Assembly: GCA_016282455.1 (NCBI GenBank)
Contig: JAEEKM010000075.1
Location: 1 to 33,488 of the forward strand
Origin: Treponema sp.
GTDB taxonomy: Bacteria > Spirochaetota > Spirochaetia > Treponematales > Treponemataceae
Direction: 5' to 3'
DNA: 33,488 bases
The notes beneath the pieces are model-generated. The model saw only the letters and a list, made by a program, of their open reading frames with translations. It was not told where the DNA came from and searched no databases. The translations under genes and the position numbers were made by a program. The stretch's first letter is position 1. Each line of letters begins with the position of its first letter. Of this stretch, positions 9,495-16,870 are shown piece after piece.

Positions 9495-10586
9495 ATGGAA
9501 AAAAAGAGAAGTGTCTTAAAAACCGTTCTCTGTGTGGCAGGCTGTGTACTTGCGGCCCTTATTGCATTTGCCGTTCTTGGACTCTGCTATCTTACAATCC
9601 GGGAATTCCGCCCCAAAGACAAAATGGGTGTTCCGGGAGTTTTCCCGTTAGAGTCTTCAGTAAGTGAAGTAAGTCTTGAAAAAGGAAAAGACCTCAGGCT
9701 GGTTACATGGAATATAGGTTACGGTGCACTTGGCAGTAAGGCTGATTTTTTCCTTGACGGAGGAAGCAGTGTAATTACTGCCACAAAAAAAGAAGTGGAA
9801 TGGAATATGGAAAATATTGCCGCTTCACTTAAAGACCTTAACCCGGACATTTTCTTTTTGCAGGAAATTGATTCAGATTCCACACGAAGCCACAAGGTAG
9901 ATGAACAGCTGGTAATGAGAGAGGCATTCCCCTCCTATTACAGTTCCTTTGCGGCAAATTACAAGGTGGATTTTATTCCATACCCCATGCCTCCTTTGGG
10001 AAAAGTGAATGCAGGTATTATGACCCTTTCCCGCTATGGCCTTTCCAGCGGAGAACGCATACAGCTCCCATGTCCTTTTAAGTGGCCTGTAAAAACCATA
10101 AACCTAAAGAGATGTCTCCTTGTAAATAGAATACCTGTTTCCGGGACTAACAGTGCACTTGTTCTTGTGAACCTTCATCTTGAAGCCTATGATTCTGGCG
10201 AAGGAAAAATTGCCCAGACAAAAATGCTTAAGGATTTTCTTGAAGCAGAAGTGAGCAAGGGAAACTATGTGATTGCAGGCGGAGATTTTAATCAGACTTT
10301 CTCGGGAACAAAAGTTCCATTTGTACTTGATGGAATGTGGAAACCCGGTTTGATTGAGGAGTCAGAATTTTCAACAGATCTGGCTTTTGTAATGGACAGT
10401 GATGTACCCAGCTGCCGTTCACTGGACAAAGCCTACGCCGGTCAGTCCAGGGAGGATTTTCAGTTTTACAATCTGGACGGCTTTATTATTTCAAAAAACA
10501 TTACAATCAAGTCTGCGGGAATTCATGACTATGATTTTACGTGGACAGACCACAACCCGCTTGTTGTTGATCTTGTGCTGAATTAG
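9495..10586 (+). CDS. Membrane-anchored EEP family protein, copy 2 (tandem paralog)
   Basis: Same architecture: LVTWNIGYGALG, IFFLQEIDSDSTRS, LVNLHLEAYDSGEGKIAQTK, VIAGGDFNQTF, TDHNPLVV. ATG at 9495 with AAAGGAG upstream; the ORF track start at 9489 lies inside the SD. Confidence 0.88.
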   Translation: MEKKRSVLKTVLCVAGCVLAALIAFAVLGLCYLTIREFRPKDKMGVPGVFPLESSVSEVSLEKGKDLRLVTWNIGYGALGSKADFFLDGGSSVITATKKEVEWNMENIAASLKDLNPDIFFLQEIDSDSTRSHKVDEQLVMREAFPSYYSSFAANYKVDFIPYPMPPLGKVNAGIMTLSRYGLSSGERIQLPCPFKWPVKTINLKRCLLVNRIPVSGTNSALVLVNLHLEAYDSGEGKIAQTKMLKDFLEAEVSKGNYVIAGGDFNQTFSGTKVPFVLDGMWKPGLIEESEFSTDLAFVMDSDVPSCRSLDKAYAGQSREDFQFYNLDGFIISKNITIKSAGIHDYDFTWTDHNPLVVDLVLN

Positions 10587-11038
10587 TCTTCAGACTGATT
10601 TTCTGTAAACCCTGCGAGAACCTTGTAGAGGAGGACGTAAAGTTTTTTTGCGTCTGCCTCAGACAGGTTCACGCACTGGGACATGGCGGCTGGAATTTTT
10701 AATGCAATTTCCTTCAGCTTTTCTCCCTGTGCAGTAATTTTTATAAGTACATTCCTTTCGTCCTTTTCCATGCGGGTTCTTGTAATGTAACCCTTCTGTT
10801 CAAGTTTTTTCAGCAGGGGAGTGAGGGTTCCGGAATCAAGGAAGAGGAATTTTCCCAGTTCCTTAACATTCATTTCCTTTTTATCCCAAAGCACCATCAT
10901 GGTAATGTACTGGGTGTAGGTTAAATCAAGTTCGTCGAGAAAAGGCTTATAGCGTTTAATGATTTCTTTTGAAGCGGCATAAAGCGGAAAACATATCTGA
11001 TTTTCAAGCTTAAGACAGTCGTATTTTGTCTGTTCCAT
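10583..11038 (-). CDS. MarR family transcriptional regulator
   Basis: MarR winged-helix pattern: DLTYTQYITMMVLWDKKEMNVKELGKFLFLDSGTLTPLLKKLEQKGYITRTRMEKDERNVLIKITAQGEKL. Confidence 0.93.
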   Translation of the reverse strand: MEQTKYDCLKLENQICFPLYAASKEIIKRYKPFLDELDLTYTQYITMMVLWDKKEMNVKELGKFLFLDSGTLTPLLKKLEQKGYITRTRMEKDERNVLIKITAQGEKLKEIALKIPAAMSQCVNLSEADAKKLYVLLYKVLAGFTENQSED

Positions 11039-11063
11039 TTATTCAGGCTCCTTACACCTTATT

Positions 11064-11112
11064 ATTTAATTGCACACTATTAAATTGTAGTATATAGAAC
11101 TCTGTTTGTCAA
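11064..11112 (-). promoter_or_regulatory. marR promoter with candidate MarR operator
   Basis: On the minus strand: TTGACA (11112-11107), N17, TACAAT (11089-11084). Downstream of the -10, perfect inverted repeat ATTTAAT-N8-ATTAAAT (11064-11085). Confidence 0.65.
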
Positions 11113-11174
11113 GGGTGAATTTTCTAAAAAAGTCTTGCCTTTACGAGAAAAGTGCAAGGTGGTATAATCTACTC

Positions 11175-11657
11175 ATGAAAAAAATACTTACTCTGGCATT
11201 TGTTTTATCAGCAGCTTTTTCATTTTCTGCCTGCAGGTTAACAATGGCTGTGGTTGATATTGCTTCCAGTATGCCTTCTCCTGTAACAGTAAGTGTAATC
11301 GGGGGCAGCGTGCAAATTATAAGTGCGGGAAATTCAGACACAAAAGTTTCTTCTTCTGAAGCAATGCTTGTTATGCCGGAACAAAGTCTGGCCCTTAATA
11401 CAAAGAAAAATATTCAGGACAATGCAGAAAATGCTTTCATCTATTCGCATGATAAATCTTCAAGTCAGGTTTGTTCAGCCGGTGAAGTGTACACTTATGA
11501 TTTGAACAGGGGTGCATCCGTTACCCTTATGGTTCGTGCCCTGAATGAAGATGCACTTGTAGAAGTGAGTGGTCCTGGCAAAGAAGTGCAGCGTGTAGAG
11601 ATTTTACAAAGCGACATAATCGGTAAATCATTTTACTTTTCCAGACGGAATAAATAA
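11175..11657 (+). CDS. Small putative lipoprotein of unknown function
   Basis: MKKILTLAFVLSAAFSFSACRL signal peptide with lipobox-like SAC. ATG at 11175 chosen over the TTG at 11106 because the signal peptide begins there. Confidence 0.7.
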   Translation: MKKILTLAFVLSAAFSFSACRLTMAVVDIASSMPSPVTVSVIGGSVQIISAGNSDTKVSSSEAMLVMPEQSLALNTKKNIQDNAENAFIYSHDKSSSQVCSAGEVYTYDLNRGASVTLMVRALNEDALVEVSGPGKEVQRVEILQSDIIGKSFYFSRRNK

Positions 11658-11669
11658 GGGGAATAATTC

Positions 11670-13802
11670 TTGCTTTCCCTGAATCATGTTTCCTATAGTT
11701 TTCCCCAGTCTCATGAAAATGCTTTAGAGGATATTTCCTTTTCGGTTAAAGCAGGGGAGTATATTGCCCTTGTGGGAACAAACGGTTCTGGAAAAACAAC
11801 CCTGTCCCGTCTTCTTGCGGGTTTTATTAAGCCTGACTCCGGTAGTCTCTGCATGGACGCTGACGTTCTTCCCGGAATTGTTTTTCAGCAGCCCAAGGAA
11901 CAGATTGTAGCAGGAGTTGTGGAAAGGGATACTGCCTTTGGACCGCAAAACCTTTCTCTTCCAAAATCAGAAATTGAACTCCGCACCATTGAATGTCTTT
12001 CGGTAGTGGGCATGGCAGACAGGGCTTCTTCCAGAACTTTTGAACTTTCTCTGGGACAGACGCAGCGCCTTGCCTTTAGCGGAATACTCGCTCTTTTTCC
12101 AGACCTTCTTATTCTTGACGAAGTAACTGCAATGCTTGACCCCAGGGCACGCAAAGAACTGGTGGAATTTATTGACCAGTGGAATACAAGGGGCCACACA
12201 ATAATTCACGTTACTCATGATGAAGATGAAGTGCTTCGGGCGCATAGAGTTCTTGTAATGGACATGGGAAAACTTGTCTTTGACGGAAGCAGCAGAGACT
12301 TTAAAAAAGATACGGGTTTGTTTGAAAATGTTTTTCCTTCACTGGAGATTGCAAAAAATAAAAATCAGGAAACTGAAAATAATGAAACAGTAAAAGAAAC
12401 TGCCCTTTGTGCAGAAGGACTTTCTTTTTCTTACCCTGACCGGGAAATTTTTTCTGACTTGAATTTTACTCTTGAAAAAGGAAGTCTTGTTGCCCTTACA
12501 GGACCGAGTGGCTGTGGAAAATCTACTTTACTGGAATGTCTTGCGGGGCTCCATGATGACATGAAAGGAAATGTTTTTTCAAAAACACGACCCGTACTTT
12601 CGCTTCAGGAAAGTGATGCTGCCCTGTTTGCTTCCTGTGCCGCAGATGACGTTGCCTTTGGGCCGGAAAACCAGGGACTAAAGGGAAAGGCATTACTCTC
12701 CCGTGTAAAAGAGAGCATGAAACTTGTGCAGCTTCCATTTAACGATTTTGCTGACAGAAATACATTCGGTCTCTCTGGCGGAGAAAAAAGAAAACTTTCT
12801 CTTGCAGGAATAATTGCCCTGGAAAGTGATGTCTATCTTTTTGATGAACCTACCTCTGCACTGGATGCCGCTTCCAGAAATGCAGTTTTGTCCACTCTCC
12901 GTTCCCTTGCAGATTCTGGAAAAACGGTTTTCTTCAGTACCCACCGCATGGAAGAAGCAGAAATTGCAGACAGGGAAATTAAATGGGAGTCTTTAATTCA
13001 CCACGAAAATACCAGTGAAGAAATTGCTGAGCAGTCTGAGAAAAAAAGTGAAGAATTAAAAGAACAAAAGCCTTTTGAAAATGCCGCTATGATCCGTAAA
13101 CTTGCAGCAGTGTCTGCTTCCTTAATGGCACCTGCAAAAGTTCCTGCTAGTCCTGTGAGTATTCTGCCCCCTCTTGCAAAGTGGCTGCTTTTTCTTGCCA
13201 TTGCCATTGCATCTTCTGTGGTTCAGGAAATCTGGCTCTGCGGACTAATGTTTGCCGTGAGTGTGCTTTATGTTCTTCTTGCCCGCTATCCCCTTAAAAA
13301 ACCCCTCTATGCCCTTTGGAAACTGCTGCCCTGGATTTTAGTTTTTGCCCTTCTGGGAATAGTTCTTCTGCCGCTTTCTGAAGGCGACCGCATTTTATGG
13401 AGCTGGAAAATATTTGCCCTTACGGACACAAAAATATTTCTTCTTGCCCGTGCATTTCTTCGTGCCGCTTCACTTATTTTTTCCATGGGAACTTTTCTTT
13501 TTACAACGGGGGAACGTGAAATTATGGACGGCATTTCCATGCTGCTTTATCCCCTTTCCCTTGTAAAAATTCCCGTGCGCTATGCCGTGCTTGTAGTTGG
13601 AATCATCTTCAGGTTCCTGCCCCTGCTCCTTGACGAAATGTGCGGCATTGTAAAAACACAAATGGTCCGCGGTTCTTTTGGAAAGGCAAAGGGACTTTCA
13701 AAAATAAAAAAACTCCTGCCGCTTTTTGTACCTCTCATGCTGCAAACCTTCCGCAAGGCAGAACAGCTGTCTGACGCATTAACGGCCAGGTATTTTAAGT
13801 GA
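11670..13802 (+). CDS. ECF-type transporter: two ATPase domains fused to an EcfT-like membrane domain (A-A-T)
   Basis: Two Walker A motifs (GTNGSGKTT, GPSGCGKST), two signature motifs (LSLGQTQRL, LSGGEKRKL), two Walker B regions (LLILDEVTAML, VYLFDEPTSAL), then a multi-TM CbiQ/EcfT-like region ending RFLPLLLDEMCGIVKTQMVRGSF...LSDALTARYFK. Confidence 0.88.
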   Translation: MLSLNHVSYSFPQSHENALEDISFSVKAGEYIALVGTNGSGKTTLSRLLAGFIKPDSGSLCMDADVLPGIVFQQPKEQIVAGVVERDTAFGPQNLSLPKSEIELRTIECLSVVGMADRASSRTFELSLGQTQRLAFSGILALFPDLLILDEVTAMLDPRARKELVEFIDQWNTRGHTIIHVTHDEDEVLRAHRVLVMDMGKLVFDGSSRDFKKDTGLFENVFPSLEIAKNKNQETENNETVKETALCAEGLSFSYPDREIFSDLNFTLEKGSLVALTGPSGCGKSTLLECLAGLHDDMKGNVFSKTRPVLSLQESDAALFASCAADDVAFGPENQGLKGKALLSRVKESMKLVQLPFNDFADRNTFGLSGGEKRKLSLAGIIALESDVYLFDEPTSALDAASRNAVLSTLRSLADSGKTVFFSTHRMEEAEIADREIKWESLIHHENTSEEIAEQSEKKSEELKEQKPFENAAMIRKLAAVSASLMAPAKVPASPVSILPPLAKWLLFLAIAIASSVVQEIWLCGLMFAVSVLYVLLARYPLKKPLYALWKLLPWILVFALLGIVLLPLSEGDRILWSWKIFALTDTKIFLLARAFLRAASLIFSMGTFLFTTGEREIMDGISMLLYPLSLVKIPVRYAVLVVGIIFRFLPLLLDEMCGIVKTQMVRGSFGKAKGLSKIKKLLPLFVPLMLQTFRKAEQLSDALTARYFK

Positions 13803-13869
13803 GAAGCTTTCTTCTCCGAAAAATTATTCAAATTTCTTCATTTTCTTGTATAAATATCCATGAAATTTA

Positions 13870-13898
13870 TTTACAAAGAGAATAAAATTTTCTATAAT
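13870..13898 (+). promoter_or_regulatory. gdhA promoter
   Basis: TTTACA (13870-13875), N17, TATAAT (13893-13898), about 40 nt upstream of the ATG at 13940. Confidence 0.65.
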
Positions 13899-13939
13899 TC
13901 CTTAGTTACTGTTGAAAGATACAGAACTAGGGGTTAATT

Positions 13940-15295
13940 ATGGATTTCAAAATTACCAATGACTATTGCAAGCGCGTATGGGATGATGTAAGCCAGCGCT
14001 ATGCAGACCAGGGGCACTTCCTGCAGGCTGTAGGTCTTGTGCTTGAGACAATTTCTCCCGTAGTGGCCAAGATGCCTGAGCTGGAGAAGTATGCAGTTCT
14101 GGAGCGTCTCGTTGAGCCAGAGCGTGTGATTATGTTCCGTGTACCTTGGACAGACGACAAGGGTAAGCCACATGTAAACCGTGGTTTCCGCGTTCAGTTC
14201 AACAGTGCAATCGGCCCCTACAAAGGTGGTCTTCGCTTTAGCCCCGAGGTAGGTCTTGATGTTCTCAAGTTCCTGGGCTTTGAGCAGATTCTTAAGAACA
14301 GTCTTACAACACTCCCCATGGGTGGCGGTAAGGGGGGGTCTGATTTTGACCCACACGGAAAGAGTGATGCAGAAGTTATGCGTTTCTGCCAGAGCTTTAT
14401 GACAGAGCTCCAGAGACACATTGGTGCTGATACAGATGTTCCTGCCGGTGACAAGGGTGTTGGTGGACGCGAAGTTGCCTGGATGTTCGGTCAGTACAAG
14501 AGACTCCGCAACGAGTACACTGGTGTTCTTACCGGTAAAGGTCTTGAGTTCGGTGGTTCACTTGTACGCCCTGAGGCTACAGGTTATGGTCTTATCTACT
14601 TTGCTGACTGCATGATGAAGCAGGTAGGAGACACTCTCGAAGGAAAGACTGCTATTGTTTCTGGTGACGGAAACGTTGCTCAGTTTGCTACAGAAAAGCT
14701 TATTCAGCTTGGTGCAAAAGTTCTTACTCTTTCTGACTCAACAGGATACATCTACGACGAAGAAGGAATTGACCAGAAGAAACTTGAGTACGTTAAGAAG
14801 TTCCGCGCAAAGAAGGAAAAGATTGACGCTTACGTTAAGAAATATCCAAAGGCAAAGTTCTACAAGGGACAGAAGCCATGGGGTGTTAAGGCTGACCTGG
14901 CATTCCCCTGCGCAACTCAGGATGAAATCTATCTTGAAGATGCAAAGAAACTTGTTGAAAACAAAGTAAAGCTTGTTGCCGAAGGTGCTAACATGCCAAC
15001 TCGTGCAGAGGCTATTGAATTCCTCCAGAAGAAGGGTGTAAAGTTCGCTCCTGGAAAGGCTTCAAATGCCGGTGGTGTTGCAGTTAGTGGTCTTGAAATG
15101 AGCCAGAACTCAGAGCGCCTCTCATGGAGCTTTGAGGAAGTAGATGCAAAACTCAAGGACATCATGACCAACATCCACAAGAATGCATGGGACACTGCAA
15201 AGAAGTATGCCACAGAAGGTGACTACGTAGCCGGTGCCAACATCGCAGGCTTCGTTAAGGTAGCCAAAGCAATGGTTGCTCAGGGCTTGGTATAA
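13940..15295 (+). CDS. gdhA: NADP-type glutamate dehydrogenase
   Basis: FRVQFNSAIGPYKGGLRFSPEVGLDVLKFLGFEQILKNSLTTLPMGGGKGGSDFDPHGKSDAEVMRFCQSFMTEL is characteristic of hexameric GdhA. Confidence 0.97.
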   Translation: MDFKITNDYCKRVWDDVSQRYADQGHFLQAVGLVLETISPVVAKMPELEKYAVLERLVEPERVIMFRVPWTDDKGKPHVNRGFRVQFNSAIGPYKGGLRFSPEVGLDVLKFLGFEQILKNSLTTLPMGGGKGGSDFDPHGKSDAEVMRFCQSFMTELQRHIGADTDVPAGDKGVGGREVAWMFGQYKRLRNEYTGVLTGKGLEFGGSLVRPEATGYGLIYFADCMMKQVGDTLEGKTAIVSGDGNVAQFATEKLIQLGAKVLTLSDSTGYIYDEEGIDQKKLEYVKKFRAKKEKIDAYVKKYPKAKFYKGQKPWGVKADLAFPCATQDEIYLEDAKKLVENKVKLVAEGANMPTRAEAIEFLQKKGVKFAPGKASNAGGVAVSGLEMSQNSERLSWSFEEVDAKLKDIMTNIHKNAWDTAKKYATEGDYVAGANIAGFVKVAKAMVAQGLV

Positions 15296-15422
15296 TTGTT
15301 AGACCAGGTAACCGCGAGAATTCGCAACAGCGGATTCTCGTTAAGCAAGCGCAGCTTGCGACTTGCTCAGGGATTGGTGTAATAGTTAACTAAAACAACT
15401 GCGAGAATACGCGACAGCGGAT
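15276..15422 (+). repeat. Two 60-nt imperfect direct repeats (15276-15335 and 15363-15422), period 87 nt; the first contains the gdhA 3' end
   Basis: Ungapped alignment by eye gives about 47/60 identical. Both copies encode A-Q-G-L-V-stop (GCTCAGGGCTTGGTATAA and GCTCAGGGATTGGTGTAA). Confidence 0.85.
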
Positions 15423-15452
15423 GACCTCTTTTGAGGTTGTCCGCTTTTTTTT
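15416..15452 (+). terminator. Intrinsic terminator downstream of gdhA
   Basis: AGCGGATGACCTC (15416-15428), loop TTTT, GAGGTTGTCCGCT (15433-15445), followed by a run of Ts. Confidence 0.85.
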
Positions 15453-16821
15453 ACATTTCTTCTACTTCAAGCATTCCGGGAACAGAGAAGTCCTGTATTT
15501 CTCCGCTGCGGGCAAAGTCAGCCCAGATTTTGCGCATTGGGATTCCCCTGCTGTAAATTTCACCGGAGGTAAGTTTCATTGCAGCCGGCCAGCCCTCTGC
15601 TTTACCTGCGCCGAAGAGTGGAAGAATGTCCAGTGTGTGAGCGGCCCCTACAAAAGATTTATTTTCTGTCCAGGTAAATTTGTAGTGATAGGTTTTTCCG
15701 CCATAAGAGGCATAATTTTCTGCAAACTTTTTAGATGGATTGATGAATATTTTACTGCTGATTTTTTTGATGATAAGTTCAACAATCCATCTTGTTAAAA
15801 AGAAAGAGTCCATTGCAACAAGCAGTTTGTTTTCGCCGATGTAGGCTGCAACTTCGCGGGTGGCAGAACCAATCATTATGTCGTGGGTTGCGGCAATTTC
15901 TTTAAGCCTGCTTTCAATCTGGGTTTCCGGTGGTAAGGGGTCAAGACCAAAGTGAGGGGCAAATATCAGGTACTTTGCATCCCCTTTTTCTGTTACATGA
16001 CTTACGATTGATTTTTGTGCTTCAAGAATTTCTTCTCTTCCTGCATCAAGGGGAAGAAGATTAAGTTCATCGAGCATTTTCTTTTCCATGTTCTGCCGGT
16101 TAACATAAGTACCTATGGGTGTACTCTGAAGGATTGCCCGCCTGTAAAGGTTTTCTGTACCGTAAGAAAGCATTACGCACCTTACTGCATCTGCTCCTGC
16201 CGACTGACCGAAAATCGTAACGTTTTCTTTGTCACCACCAAAGGCTTCTATATTTTCATTCACCCACTTTAAAGCAAGGATGATGTCCTTTAAACCAAGG
16301 TTTGCGAAATTTCCGTCAGCATCTTTCACAAAACCAAGAACTCCCAGCCTGTAATTTATTCCCACCAGAATAATGTTCTGTTCCTTTACAAGAGGTTCCC
16401 TGTCGTAGCTGGGGGCATCACAGCCACCGTTTCTGTAAGCACCGCCATGAATCCACACCATTACAGGAAGACGTGAGTTCTTGTCTGCATCCTTGGGCAT
16501 TGTGATGGAAAGATACTGGCAGTTTTCTTCCTGGGGAAAATCTTCGTAGCGGGTTCCCATCATAAAACCTTCTGCTGCAGAAGGAAGCTGGAATGCAAAA
16601 GGTGAATCCGCAGTACATTCATGAATCCCGGGAGAATAAACAAAAGGTTCAGCTTCTCCATAGCGGGTACTTGTTGCATAACGGATTCCTTTAACGTGAG
16701 AACAGCTTTCTGTTTCATAGCCTGAAAAAGTTCCTGCCTGGCATTCCCACTGTGTTTTTGCATAACTGGCAGTAGCCAGAAAAATGAAGAGTATAGAAAA
16801 AAAGATCCTGTTTGTTTTCAT
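15451..16821 (-). CDS. Secreted type-B carboxylesterase
   Basis: MKTNRIFFSILFIFLATASYA signal peptide; PVMVWIHGGAYRNGG oxyanion region; NVTIFGQSAGADAVR nucleophile elbow. Start corrected from 17070 to the ATG at 16821 (AAGGAAAAGCGCATG). Confidence 0.92.
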   Translation of the reverse strand: MKTNRIFFSILFIFLATASYAKTQWECQAGTFSGYETESCSHVKGIRYATSTRYGEAEPFVYSPGIHECTADSPFAFQLPSAAEGFMMGTRYEDFPQEENCQYLSITMPKDADKNSRLPVMVWIHGGAYRNGGCDAPSYDREPLVKEQNIILVGINYRLGVLGFVKDADGNFANLGLKDIILALKWVNENIEAFGGDKENVTIFGQSAGADAVRCVMLSYGTENLYRRAILQSTPIGTYVNRQNMEKKMLDELNLLPLDAGREEILEAQKSIVSHVTEKGDAKYLIFAPHFGLDPLPPETQIESRLKEIAATHDIMIGSATREVAAYIGENKLLVAMDSFFLTRWIVELIIKKISSKIFINPSKKFAENYASYGGKTYHYKFTWTENKSFVGAAHTLDILPLFGAGKAEGWPAAMKLTSGEIYSRGIPMRKIWADFARSGEIQDFSVPGMLEVEEM

Positions 16822-16839
16822 GCGCTTTTCCTTTTTTAA

Positions 16840-16868
16840 ACTATACTTCAGTTTTTCAGGCTTTACAA
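16840..16868 (-). promoter_or_regulatory. Candidate separate promoter for the carboxylesterase
   Basis: Minus strand TTGTAA (16868-16863), N17, TATAGT (16845-16840), in the gap after the upstream AAA+ gene. Confidence 0.5.
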
Positions 16869-16870
16869 GT

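Noticed and set aside
13801-13816. GAGAAG-CTTT-CTTCTC hairpin after the ECF gene as a terminator
   Set aside because: Only six pairs with no clear T-run; too weak to call.
13934-14419. 161-aa antisense ORF over gdhA
   Set aside because: Fully antisense to a clear gene, with no recognisable domain; best explained by gdhA codon composition.
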